Shown here: positions 52,272 to 61,357 of the stretch, in pieces
Position numbering within the stretch: position 1 is the first letter of the stretch
Layout: the number at the start of each line of letters is the position of its first letter
NCBI GenBank assembly: GCA_963836695.1
Contig: CAWIKX010000010.1
Location: 248,001-312,000 of the forward strand
Direction: 5' to 3'
Length of the DNA stretch: 64,000 bases
From: Roseiarcus sp963836695
Lineage (GTDB): Bacteria > Pseudomonadota > Alphaproteobacteria > Rhizobiales > Beijerinckiaceae
Translations under genes and position numbers: made by a program
The notes under the pieces: generated by a model
Seen by the model: the letters and a program-made list of their open reading frames with translations, nothing else
What the model was told of the DNA's origin: nothing
Database searches by the model: none

Positions 52272-53603
52272 TCAGTCTCTAGATACATCCTTCTTCTCAG
52301 CCTTTTCGGTCGCACTCTTGAGGGGTTTGTGCGCAGCCGTCTTTTTTTCGGAATGCCGACGAAGCTTGTGCTTGGATGAAAGTTTAACCGGCCCGCTTGC
52401 GTCTCCCTCGGACGTCGTTGCGGCTGTGGGCGCATCTTCTGCCGAGATGGTCTTGGCGCCGCCGGGTTGCGCCGCGGTCTCTGTTGTCGTCCGGCGAACG
52501 CCAAGAGGCGGGCCCTTCCACCCGGGCGCAGGACCTATATAGACGGGCACCGGATCAAAACGAATCCTCCCCACCGGCAGTTCGGTGTGGGCTGCTACGG
52601 GCGCAAAAAGCGCGGCCAAAGGAGTGGGAAGCATCCCCGCGCGTCCTGCTGAGGCCGCCATCGCCTGAGCCTGGTCAGGAACGCCATCGTCCTCGGCAGC
52701 GGCGATAAGCGCCGCATTGCGATGGAGGCAAACGTCCGCGCGCATGTTAGGCGCCGGACCCGAGCCTGACGGCAGCGATTCCAAGGAGCCACTCCCCCCG
52801 CCCATGGCGAAACCTCGGTCAAATAGATCCGCGGCTTCTTGATTGCGCGTCCTTGCCGTCGGCGCGCCGAGCACGACCACGATCAACCGCCGTCCGGAGT
52901 GGTTGGCGCTCGCCACCACGTTGAAGCCCGCCGGACAGGTGAAACCCGTCTTCATCCCATCGGCGCCGGGATAGCGGCCAAGCAAACCATTGTGGTTGGG
53001 GATGTATCGGTTGCCGAGTCTAAGCGCTCCAATGCTGAAGAGACCGGCGTCGTCCGGAAACTCGCGCAAAAGCGCACGGGCGATGATCGCCATGTCGCGG
53101 GCCGAGGATACGTGGGCAGGATTGTGTAAGCCGTTGGGATTGACGAAATGCGATTCATGCAGGCCGAGCCGCTGCGCGTCGGCGTTCATGTCGTCGGCGA
53201 AGGCTTCTACGGAGCCCGACACGCCCTCGGCGACCATGACCGCAATGTCATTGGGCGATTTCACCATTAGCATCTTGAGCGCATTGTCGAGGGTCACTTC
53301 CGTGCCGGGCCGGAACCCCATCTTCGAAGGCGGCATTCGCGCCGCTCGAGCCGACATGACGAGCGGCGTATCGAGTGTGAGCTTGCCGTTTCGCACCGCG
53401 TCCAAGGCGACATAGACCGTCATCAGCTTGGTGAGCGAGGCGGGATACCAAGGCGCGGTGGCTTCGTTCTCCATCAGCACCTGGTCGCTGTCCGCGTCGA
53501 CGACGAGATAGGGAGTAGCCAGTGCTGGAGCGGCGCTGAGGGTCAGCGCGGCGGCAACTCCAAATGACGCGAATCGTCCGATCGAGGATCGGCCAAATGG
53601 CAT
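52272..53603 (-). CDS. D-alanyl-D-alanine carboxypeptidase (S11, PBP5/6-like)
   Basis: A 443-residue periplasmic serine enzyme that trims the terminal D-Ala of peptidoglycan pentapeptides. It has a signal peptide (GVAAALTLSAAPALA) and the three active-site motifs: S56-L-T-K59 in PASLTKLMT, S116-P-N118 in KSPNDIAVM and K218-T-G220 in DGMKTGFT. The C-terminal part from about residue 340 is Pro-, Ala- and Lys-rich (SSKHKLRRHSEKKTAAHKP) and lacks the usual membrane-binding helix, so wall contact through charge is possible. Confidence 0.93.
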   Translation of the reverse strand: MPFGRSSIGRFASFGVAAALTLSAAPALATPYLVVDADSDQVLMENEATAPWYPASLTKLMTVYVALDAVRNGKLTLDTPLVMSARAARMPPSKMGFRPGTEVTLDNALKMLMVKSPNDIAVMVAEGVSGSVEAFADDMNADAQRLGLHESHFVNPNGLHNPAHVSSARDMAIIARALLREFPDDAGLFSIGALRLGNRYIPNHNGLLGRYPGADGMKTGFTCPAGFNVVASANHSGRRLIVVVLGAPTARTRNQEAADLFDRGFAMGGGSGSLESLPSGSGPAPNMRADVCLHRNAALIAAAEDDGVPDQAQAMAASAGRAGMLPTPLAALFAPVAAHTELPVGRIRFDPVPVYIGPAPGWKGPPLGVRRTTTETAAQPGGAKTISAEDAPTAATTSEGDASGPVKLSSKHKLRRHSEKKTAAHKPLKSATEKAEKKDVSRD

Positions 53604-53739
53604 GATTGGTTCCCCGCGGTGTCCCGACTCAGCGTTTCCTAGTGGATAGCGGCCGGAATCTCAAGCCGCGGCGGCGTTTAGCGTAGGTTCTGACTAGGAC
53701 CCGCGGCGACAATAAGGTCCAGCCAGCTTGCCCGGACGC

Positions 53740-54343
53740 TCAAACGATATGGAACCGTTGCTTCGCCGGGTCTACCGCCTCCCCGGGCGCGAAGTGCGCA
53801 GCCAGTATGTCGCCGCAGCTTGCCGCGAGCCCCGTGAGCGCAGCCTCCGTCTCTCCAGCGGCAAGCGGTCCGAGCGCCTCATTGACGGCAGCTTGCCATT
53901 GCGCCTGGGGGACGAGGCGCGCCGCATCCTCGGCTGGAACGATGCGGATGTAGTGCTCGGCCAGCGACACGTAAATGAGCGCCCCACAGCGCGAGCGGTC
54001 GATCCCGCGCAGGACGAACTGCGCCAGCGCCGCGCGGTGGCCGGCCGCGCGCGCCAGGCGTTTCGGGATAAGCCACCGTCGCAGCGGCGGCAGTGAAGCC
54101 AGCACGGCGGCGAGAATAGCGACCAGCAGCTGAGCGACGTAGATGCGGTGGGCGGAAAGGTTGGTGAACACAAGCAGCGGCAGCGGCGTCGCGAGGGCGA
54201 GGATGCAGGCGCCGAGCAGAAATTCTGCGTCAAGGGAGGTGGAGGCGCTCGCAAGCACACACACGAGGGGGGCCCGAGTTTCGAGTTGGGCGGTGTCGAA
54301 GGCGGTCTCGACGCGCGCCGCCGCTTCGGGATCGAGAAATCAT
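53740..54343 (-). pseudogene. TPM-domain membrane protein with a one-base shift at its start
   Basis: The main frame (53740-54264 and open back to about 54337) encodes two membrane helices (LLGACILALATPLPLLVF and VAQLLVAILAAVLASLPPL) and a TPM-like domain (GALIYVSLAEHYIRIVPAED). Upstream in that frame, LDPEAAARVETAFDTAQ fits the family N terminus but has no start codon. One surplus C near 54334 separates it from ATG 54343 (M-I-S-D-P-E). That ATG overlaps the previous stop as TGATG, the expected coupling. If uncorrected, translation could begin at GTG 54264. Confidence 0.7.
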
Positions 54344-55140
54344 CACCAGCCTCCCGAAGCGCCGCCGCCGCCTGAAGAGCCGCCGCCGCCGGAAAAGCCG
54401 CCGCCACCGAATCCCCCTCCGCCGCCGAAGCCGCCGCCGCCGCGATACCCGCCACCGAACCCTCCCGTGCCCATCGGAATGAAGATGACGTTGCCGCCGC
54501 CGCTTCTCCGGCTAATGCGGCTGATCACGAACATGATGAAGAGAAAGATGAGAAACGGCGCCAGCGTATCGAGCAGGGAAGCCTCGTGTTCCGCCCGCAT
54601 ATCGGCTGGTTTCGGCTTCCACTCGGCCGAATCGGTTGAAAGCGTGGTGATGATGTCGTCAACGCCGCGGGTGACCCCGCCATTGAAGTCGCCAGCCTTG
54701 AACCGCGGCGCGATAGCGTTCGCAATGATGATGCTGGAGATCGCGTCGGTCAGCGTGCCCTCAAGACCATAGCCGACCTCGATGCGCACCCGACGCTCTT
54801 TCGGCGCGATCAGAAGGAGAGCGCCGTTGTTCTCTTTCGCCTCCCCAAGCTTCCAGGCGCGAAACAGCCCATTGGCGTAAGGCTCGATCTCCTCGCCGTC
54901 GAGCGAGGGCACGGTCGCCACGACAAGCTGGATTCTGGATTTCTGTTCGAGATCGGCGAGCTTGCGCTCGAGATCGGCCTTCGTGACAGCCGAGAGGATG
55001 TTCGCCTGGTCAACAACTCTTCCCGTCAAGGGAGGAAAGTTGGGCGCAGCGAGCGCCACGCTGGCCCACAGGGCCGCGAGCAGCGCGACGAGCAGCGCCT
55101 GCGGCCAGACGAACGACGCCTGCGGCCGAAGGCGGGGCAT
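54343..55140 (-). CDS. TPM-domain protein, YgcG family
   Basis: A 265-residue membrane-anchored protein: N-terminal signal (VALLAALWASVALA), a periplasmic TPM domain (VVDQANILSAVTKADLERKL, GALLLIAPKERRVRIEVGYG), a membrane helix near residue 195 and a glycine-rich tail (GGGYRGGGGFGGGGGFGGGG). It lies between lemA and a second TPM gene; the lemA-TPM-TPM order is widespread. TPM proteins are thought to act in assembly of membrane complexes; the role here is not known. Confidence 0.88.
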   Translation of the reverse strand: MPRLRPQASFVWPQALLVALLAALWASVALAAPNFPPLTGRVVDQANILSAVTKADLERKLADLEQKSRIQLVVATVPSLDGEEIEPYANGLFRAWKLGEAKENNGALLLIAPKERRVRIEVGYGLEGTLTDAISSIIIANAIAPRFKAGDFNGGVTRGVDDIITTLSTDSAEWKPKPADMRAEHEASLLDTLAPFLIFLFIMFVISRISRRSGGGNVIFIPMGTGGFGGGYRGGGGFGGGGGFGGGGFSGGGGSSGGGGASGGW

Positions 55141-55160
55141 GCAAGCGCTCCTCTGACGGG

Positions 55161-55757
55161 TTAGAACTTCACCTTGGGCGCCGCCTGGGCTTCGGAATCG
55201 GCGGTGAATGGCACCAACGGCTTGATCGAGCGGAACACCGTCTGCGCCCAGAGCACGGTGGGGAATGTTCTTAGCGTTGTGTTGAAGTCCTGCACCGAGG
55301 CGATGTAATCGCGGCGGGCCACGGCAATGCGGTTTTCCGTACCCTCAAGCTGGGATTGCAGCGCGAGAAAATTCGCGTTCGATTTTAGCTCCGGATAGTT
55401 CTCGCTGACCGCCAGCAGTCGCCCGAGGGCGCCCGACAGTGCATTTTGCGCATCCTGCAATGCTTTGACCTTTGCCGGGTCGGTCAGGTCATTGGCGTCG
55501 AGGTGAATCGAGGTCGCCTTGGCGCGCGCTTCGGTGACTTGAACAAAGACGTCCTTTTCCTGCTTGGCGAAACCCTGAACAGTCGCGACCAGATTGGGAA
55601 CGAGGTCGGCGCGGCGCTGATATTGGTTCTGAACCTCCGCCCAAGCCGCATTGGCGGCCTCCTGCTTGGTCGGGATGACATTGTAGCCGCAGGCGGAAAC
55701 CGAAAAAGCGATCACCGCCAGAACGGCCAGCGCCCGCAGCCGATAGAAGATGCCCAT
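55161..55757 (-). CDS. lemA: LemA-family lipoprotein
   Basis: A 198-residue protein with lipobox FSVSACGYN, followed by the all-helical LemA domain with the family text YQRRADLVPNLVATVQGFAK and YPELKSNANFLALQSQLEGT. The start at 55757 is followed directly by the signal sequence; the frame runs further upstream to 55826. It heads an operon with two TPM-domain genes. LemA function is not settled. Confidence 0.93.
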   Translation of the reverse strand: MGIFYRLRALAVLAVIAFSVSACGYNVIPTKQEAANAAWAEVQNQYQRRADLVPNLVATVQGFAKQEKDVFVQVTEARAKATSIHLDANDLTDPAKVKALQDAQNALSGALGRLLAVSENYPELKSNANFLALQSQLEGTENRIAVARRDYIASVQDFNTTLRTFPTVLWAQTVFRSIKPLVPFTADSEAQAAPKVKF

Positions 55758-55994
55758 TGCCAACCCCTCCCGACATGACCCCGCTGCTGTGCAGGTCGGA
55801 CCCCAATCATAAGGCGCCCGGGGCAATTAGGCCACCAGCTATGACATTGTCTTGACGGCCAACTCAACAGACGAGTTCTTGCAGGGCGTGCTTGATCGCA
55901 TCTCAAGCATTCACTAGAAACCCCCCGTCCGGCGTGGCGACGCTTGACTTCAATATCTCCGCAACGCTCATGTTTCGCGAAGGCTGAACAACTC

Positions 55995-57015
55995 ATGCGT
56001 GTGTATTATGATCGAGACTCGGATCTCAATCTGATTAAAGCCAAGAAAGTGGCGGTGGTCGGCTATGGCAGCCAGGGCCACGCGCACCTTCTCAACCTGC
56101 GCGACAGCGGCGTGAAGGAGATCGTGGTCGCGCTGCGGCCGGGCTCCGCGTCGGCCAAAAAGGCGGAGGCCGAAGGCATCAAGGTGATGGATGTTGTCGC
56201 CGCCGCCAAATGGGCGGACATCGTGATGATGCTAACCCCCGACGAATTGCAGGCGGATATTTATCGCGACCAACTGGCGCCCAACATGAAAAAAGGCGCG
56301 GCGCTCATGTTCGCCCATGGTCTCAACGTTCACTTCAACCTGATCGAGCCGCGCACCGATCTCGATGTGCTGATGGTCGCCCCAAAGGGCCCCGGCCACA
56401 CGGTTCGCTCTGAATATAAGCGGGGCGGCGGAGTGCCTTGCCTTATTGCGATCCACCAGAACTCTAGCGGCAACGCCCACGATCTTGGCCTGTCCTACGC
56501 CTCGGCGATCGGTGGCGGCCGCGCGGGCGTCATCGAGACGTCGTTCCGGGAGGAATGCGAGACCGATTTGTTCGGCGAGCAGACGGTGCTGTGCGGCGGC
56601 CTCGTTGAGCTGATCCGCGCAGGTTACGAGACCTTGGTGGAGGCCGGCTACGCGCCCGAAATGGCCTATTTCGAATGCCTGCACGAAGTGAAATTGATCG
56701 TCGACCTCATTTACGAGGGCGGCATCGCCAACATGAACTACTCGATTTCCAACACCGCCGAATACGGCGAATATGTCTCCGGCCCGCAACTCATCACAGC
56801 CCAGACCAAGGTCGAGATGAAACGCGTGCTCGGACGATATCCAGTCGGGCAAGTTCACCCGCGACTGGATGCTGGAGAACCGGGTCAACCAAACCTCGTT
56901 CAAGGCGATGCGCGCCCGCGCCAACGCCCATCCGATCGAAGAGGTCGGGGCGAAATTGCGCGAAATGATGCCCTGGATTGGCAAGAACAAGCTCGTCGAC
57001 AAGGCGAAGAACTGA
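55995..57015 (+). pseudogene. ilvC: Ketol-acid reductoisomerase, frameshifted near residue 280
   Basis: Second common enzyme of valine, leucine and isoleucine synthesis. The N-terminal Rossmann domain is intact: VAVVGYGSQGHAHLLNLRDSG, then metal-site region CETDLFGEQTVLCGG and EMAYFECLHEVKLI. A surplus G near 56833-56835 shifts the frame. Skipping one base gives DDIQSGKFTRDWMLENR, NQTSFKAMRAR and ends AKN at 57015, the exact family C terminus and a normal 339-residue length. Unshifted, the frame would run on to 57404. The enzyme is normally indispensable on minimal medium, so a sequence error is likely. Confidence 0.9.
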
Positions 57016-57155
57016 GGCGGGCGGCGAGCCTGCGAACCGAGGCCGCGAGGGCGCGGGCCGGCCGGCGGGACCCAAGTCCCGTTTCCGCTTGCCAGCCCGG
57101 CGGGCCTTTGCTAAACGCCGGCCCTTGTCGAGCGGGATCGCCCGGCAGATGCGAT

Positions 57156-57231
<76 letters not shown>

Positions 57232-57561
57232 TCGATATCAAGGGCTTAGTTGATATTTTCCAGTCGCCGGTAACGCCAAGACCGGATTTTAGTCACCGGC
57301 CTAGCGATCGATTGTCAGGCTTAAGCGAGCGCTCCGCCTCCGAGCGGCGAGCGCCGGGGCTTGGCTTCTCCGAATGCCTGCAGGCTACTGGCGCGCACCT
57401 GTGATTAGGGTGAATTTCGACACGCTAACTATACCGGTATAGTCGCGCGTAATAAGGAAATCACATCAGTATATCGCGCTGGGGACCGTACGTCGAACGC
57501 GTAACAGGCTCGGAGCTGACGCGAGCTAGCCTCATTGCCTAAAGAGGGCACAGGAGCAGTA
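57232..57561. other. Intergenic region between tRNA-Lys and the FkbM gene
   Basis: No gene is supported. A perfect 16-bp palindrome ACTATACCGGTATAGT (57428-57443) stands out and may be an operator for the FkbM gene downstream. I looked for a repeat of the tRNA 3' end as an attachment site and saw none in the window. Confidence 0.45.
57428..57443. promoter_or_regulatory. 16-bp perfect palindrome, possible operator
   Basis: ACTATACCGGTATAGT is fully self-complementary and lies 119 bases before the FkbM start. It is a plausible site for a dimeric regulator that is not identified here. Confidence 0.4.
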
Positions 57562-58503
57562 ATGGCAAGTGATTTAGAGGCAACGATTGTTGCGGGGGGA
57601 CGACGGCTTAAATTGGTCGGCACACGTCCGGCCTACATGCGAGCCTTGCAGGAGTGGCCGGCTGACAAAAGCGCGGTCGCTCAGGCAATTAAGGCCGTTC
57701 CACACGGATCTCTATGCTTCGACGTGGGAGCCCATATTGGTCTCACGGCAATCACTATGGCAGCCATGCGCCCTGATTGCCGTATCGTTGCTTTCGAGCC
57801 TTTGCCTAGGGCGCATAGTCTTTTACGACAGAATGTCGTTGCCAACGGCATCAACAATATTGAGCTTATCGAGGCCGCGGTATCGGACTTTTCCGGCACA
57901 ATTTCCTTTGTCGATAACGGCCCCGGATCAGTCGCGAACTTTCCCGACGCGAAGCAACTGTACGAGGCTTACAATGAGGCAATTTCATTTGAGAACCCCG
58001 TCTGGTCCGGCGGTGACGCCCCGGTGTTCTGTAAGTCTCTTCGTCTCGATGATCTGGATCTAGGGTCACCGGCCTTGATTAAGATCGATGTGGAAGGTTT
58101 CGAACCCAATGTCTTAGCGGGGGCGCGTCAGATGATCACGAAAACGCGTCCGCTAATTCTTGTGGAGTTCAATTCATGGACACTGATGCTTCACCACTAC
58201 GATCCGATTTCCTACGCTTCGGCGCTCTGGTCCAATTTTGATATCCTGCAGATGTTTCATGGTGAATCCCCCCTGCAACCGCCGACTAATCCCAGGGCGT
58301 TTGTGCTTATGAACCTCCTGCGACATGGATGCGTGACAGACCTTTTGGTGCGACCAAGGGCGATTGCGCCAGATGTATATGCCCTGACCGATACGCCGCA
58401 AGCGGCTCAACTGCGATTGGCGAAGGCGGAGTCTGATGCGCTCCACCGGTCGACGGCGGGGCGGGCCAAAGCAGCACTGATACCGAGAACTCGGAGATCA
58501 TGA
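57562..58503 (+). CDS. FkbM-family methyltransferase
   Basis: A 313-residue SAM-dependent O-methyltransferase. The SAM-binding motif FDVGAHIGLTAITMA, acidic loop IVAFEPLPRAHSLL and the FkbM signature LIKIDVEGFEPNVLAGA are all present. The start at 57562 has AGGAG upstream. Such enzymes often methylate sugars or antibiotics. The last residues (LIPRTRRS) come from the IS630 end, whose left boundary lies near 58478, so the natural C terminus may have been cut. GC is lower than in the neighbours, which suggests transfer. Confidence 0.88.
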   Translation: MASDLEATIVAGGRRLKLVGTRPAYMRALQEWPADKSAVAQAIKAVPHGSLCFDVGAHIGLTAITMAAMRPDCRIVAFEPLPRAHSLLRQNVVANGINNIELIEAAVSDFSGTISFVDNGPGSVANFPDAKQLYEAYNEAISFENPVWSGGDAPVFCKSLRLDDLDLGSPALIKIDVEGFEPNVLAGARQMITKTRPLILVEFNSWTLMLHHYDPISYASALWSNFDILQMFHGESPLQPPTNPRAFVLMNLLRHGCVTDLLVRPRAIAPDVYALTDTPQAAQLRLAKAESDALHRSTAGRAKAALIPRTRRS

Positions 58504-59600
58504 CCGACAGGCCCAATCCCGAAGGCCGATCGACATGATCCGCCGGGGCTGGTTGATGAGCTTGTTCCATGCATCGCAGCAGTGATCGACGATGTCGTCG
58601 AAGGATTTGAAGATCCGATTTGAGAGCCAGTTGTCGCGCAAGAATTGCCAGATGTTTTCCTGCGGGTTCAGCTCCGGGCACTTTGCCGGGAACGGGATCA
58701 GCGTGATGTTGGATGGCGCGATGAGCCTGTCCGACAGATGCCAGCCGGCCTGATCGACCAGCAGCACGGCGTGCGCTCCCGGCGCGATCTGGGTGGCGAT
58801 TTCGGCGAGATGGAGGTTCATCGCCTCCGTGTTGCAGCGTGGCATGACCAGGGCCGCGCCTTTGCCGTCCTTGGGACAGATCGCGCCGAAGATATAAGCT
58901 GAGGCGGTTCGCTGATCTTTGGGAGCGCTTGGACGCGCGCCGCGCTTGGCCCAACGGCGGGTGATCTTGTTCTTCTGGCCGACGCGCGCCTGGTCGGCGA
59001 ACCAGACCTCTATGGCGCTGGGCTCGACGTCCTTCTCGCGCCCGATCGCTTCCAGGCGCGCGGAAAAGCTTTTTTAAAATCCTCGATCGCGCCTGCGGCC
59101 TGAGCGTAATGGCGAGGCCGGGCCGATAGCTTGCGATAACCCATGGCGCGCAATTGGCGGCTCAACGTCTGCTTGGCGACGACGACGCGGAATTCTTCGA
59201 AAACCCATTGGCAGAGATCCACGATCCGCCAGCGCACGACCCCATGAACCGCCGGAATCGGGCCGCTCTCGATGATCGCGGCGAGCCCCGCCCGATGCGT
59301 GTCGTTAAGCCGGGATGGCTGTCCAGGCGGCTTGCGGTCGATCAGGCCGTCCGGCCCCTGGGCGTTGAACTTCATCACCCAGTCGCGAACGATCTGGAGC
59401 GTCACCCCGCCGATCCTGGCCGCTTGCGTGCGCGTCGCGCCTTCGTAAATCGCCGCCAGCGCCAAAAGCCGGCGCGCCTGCGGCCCGTCCTTCGATCGCT
59501 TCGCCGACGACCTCACCATCTGCGCATCAAAATCAGCCCGGAGCGGAATGGGCATGGCGAACCTCCTTCGTTCACCACCTTGAATCAGAACTCAACCGAT
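58478..59600 (-). mobile_element. IS630-family insertion sequence (ends approximate)
   Basis: The transposase gene is flanked by weakly matching inverted ends: about GATACCGAGAACTCGGAG at 58479 on the left, and about GAATCGGTTGAGTTCTGATT read inwards on the right near 59600. Identity is only about 60 percent, and I cannot define the exact ends or the TA target duplication. The left end lies against the 3' end of the FkbM gene. Confidence 0.6.
58498..59555 (-). CDS. IS630-family transposase in two frames (A6 frameshift)
   Basis: The first frame (59555 to about 59010) encodes the helix-turn-helix part (RRLLALAAIYEGATRTQAAR, QTLSRQLRAMGYRKLSARP). At TTTTAAAAAAG near 59070-59080 a -1 shift leads into the second frame, which carries the DDE domain: IEVWFADQARVGQKNKITRR, AVLLVDQAGWHLSD and ITLIPFPAKCPELNPQENIW, ending at 58498. 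IS630 elements often make their transposase by frameshifting on such an A-run, so the gene is probably functional. A strong AAGGAGG precedes the ATG. Confidence 0.9.
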
Positions 59601-60011
59601 TCGGGAATCCCCATCCAAGTCATGCCTTCAGAGACTTGGTATGAGGTCGATCATGCACGCCCTGATCAGGCCGCCGCGACAAATTTAGCGCACAGCACCC
59701 GCAAGCAACCTCATCCTGACTTCGCGCAGCCAACCGGCTCCAGGGGGGGAACCCCGCGTGGGCTGGCGTGGGCGTTAGCGGCGACCGGTTAGCTCATATC
59801 GGTGAAAAGTCCGACTGCGACATGCGTCTCGGTCGGCAGTCCGACCTGCATTTTTCCCCCCGCCTGATGCGAACGCGGCATCGAGCTTTCCACGGGGAGT
59901 CATACCTTATCCCAAGGTTTCGTTCAGAGTTCTTTAACCATCGCTGCACACCGATGGAAACATCTTGCTTACCTTACTGGTTTGTTAGGCAAGCAACCGA
60001 GGATCGCAGCT
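59601..60011. other. Intergenic region right of the IS630 element
   Basis: About 410 bases without a supported gene. Frames here are fragmentary. The last 60 bases before 60012 are AT-richer and probably hold the promoter of the small secreted protein gene. Confidence 0.4.
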
Positions 60012-60251
60012 ATGAAAAAAGTCTTAATATCTGCCGCTTCTCTGATTTTTATTTCCGGAGCGACATTGGGCCGCGAGGTCGTCGTAAGTCCAACTGCCTC
60101 GTTTCATGGAGCAAGCGTGCTTGCCGAACATCGCGCCGCGCAATTGCCAGGCGCCCGTAGAGGCGGCGTGCTCTGTACAACCAAGTACATCACGGTCACT
60201 CGCGGCGACGGTGGCAGCGAAACCCATAAGTCTGTGAACTGCGAAGAGTAA
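60012..60251 (+). CDS. Small secreted hypothetical protein
   Basis: A 79-residue product with a typical signal peptide (MKKVLISAASLIFISGATLG). The mature part has two cysteines (GGVLCTTKYITVTRGDGG and KSVNCEE) that could form a disulfide. I do not recognise the family. It stands alone between the IS630 element and an SDR gene. Confidence 0.6.
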   Translation: MKKVLISAASLIFISGATLGREVVVSPTASFHGASVLAEHRAAQLPGARRGGVLCTTKYITVTRGDGGSETHKSVNCEE

Positions 60252-60565
60252 ATAAGAGGACGTATCGAGGCCGACGGTCGAACGGCTCGCCGCGGTGAAC
60301 GCTTTTCAGCCGATTGCCTGGGCTTGCCGTGGAAGCGGCCCGAGGCAGGCGAAGCCCCTCACCATGGTCCAGTTCGAAGGTTTTTGCAGTGAACGCCGAA
60401 GGGTGCAATCGTCGGTAATCCATCCTTCGCCAGCCTGTAGAGGCGGCGACCGATCATTGCCGTATCCTGGGAGCCGGAAATCCAGCGCCGAAAGCGGGAC
60501 GCCCTCTGGCGTCGGCGCGGCGAACAGTGCAATCGTCGGCCGCGCTGTCACTTCGGGAGGAAATC
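60252..60565. other. Intergenic region upstream of the SDR gene
   Basis: No gene is supported. The 13-base word GTGCAATCGTCGG occurs twice (near 60403 and 60529), 126 bases apart, of unknown meaning. Confidence 0.4.
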
Positions 60566-61339
60566 TTGACCAGCCTGTTCGATCTGTCCGGGCGCGTTGC
60601 GATCGTCACCGGCTCCTCGCGCGGCATCGGGCGCGCCATTGCCGAACGGCTGGCTGAACATGGCGCGACGGTTGTCATTTCTTCGCGCAAGGCCGCCGCC
60701 TGCGCCGAGGCCGCCGCCGCCATCAATCGCGCATGCGGGCGCGAAGCGGCGAAGCCGATCGCAGCGAACATTTCCTCCAAGGAGGAGCTTCAGCGTCTGG
60801 TCGATGAGACGAACGAAGCCTTCGGCCGGATCGACATTCTCGTGTGCAACGCCGCATCAAATCCTTACTACGGGCCGATGGCCGGCATTTCGGACGAACA
60901 ATTCCGCAAGATTCTCGACAACAACGTACTCGCCAACCATTGGTTGATCCAAATGGCCGCGCCCGGCATGATCGAGCGCAAAGACGGCGCCATCGTCATC
61001 ATCTCCTCGATCGGCGGGCTCAAGGGGTCCCCCGTGATCGGCGCCTACAACGTCTCCAAGGCGGCCGACATTCAGTTGGCGCGCAACCTCGCGGTCGAAT
61101 GGGGAAAGCACAATGTGCGCGTCAATTGCATTGCGCCAGGGTTGATCCGAACCGACTTCGCCCGCGCCTTGTGGGAGAATCCGCAGACGTTGCAGGCGGT
61201 CAATGCGAGGACGCCCCTCGGGCGCATAGGCGAAGTTGACGAGATCGCCGGGGCCGCCGTTTATCTCGCCTCGAAGGCGGGATCGTTCATGACTGGGCAG
61301 ACCATCGTGATCGATGGCGGTGCGACGATCTCGGGCTGA
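60566..61339 (+). CDS. SDR-family oxidoreductase (FabG-like)
   Basis: A 257-residue NAD(P)-dependent dehydrogenase. It has TGSSRGIG at 15-22, the NAAS variant of the NNAG motif at 95-98, Ser148, and Tyr161/Lys165 in GAYNVSKAAD, with NCIAPGLIRTDFARAL after it and IVIDGGATISG at the end. The TTG at 60566 is chosen because GGAGGA lies five bases before it and MTSLFDLSGRVAIVTG is the family start. It is 18 bases ahead of an N-formylglutamate amidohydrolase gene. The substrate is not predictable. Confidence 0.9.
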   Translation: MTSLFDLSGRVAIVTGSSRGIGRAIAERLAEHGATVVISSRKAAACAEAAAAINRACGREAAKPIAANISSKEELQRLVDETNEAFGRIDILVCNAASNPYYGPMAGISDEQFRKILDNNVLANHWLIQMAAPGMIERKDGAIVIISSIGGLKGSPVIGAYNVSKAADIQLARNLAVEWGKHNVRVNCIAPGLIRTDFARALWENPQTLQAVNARTPLGRIGEVDEIAGAAVYLASKAGSFMTGQTIVIDGGATISG

Positions 61340-61357
61340 AGGAAGAGCCGCGCACAA

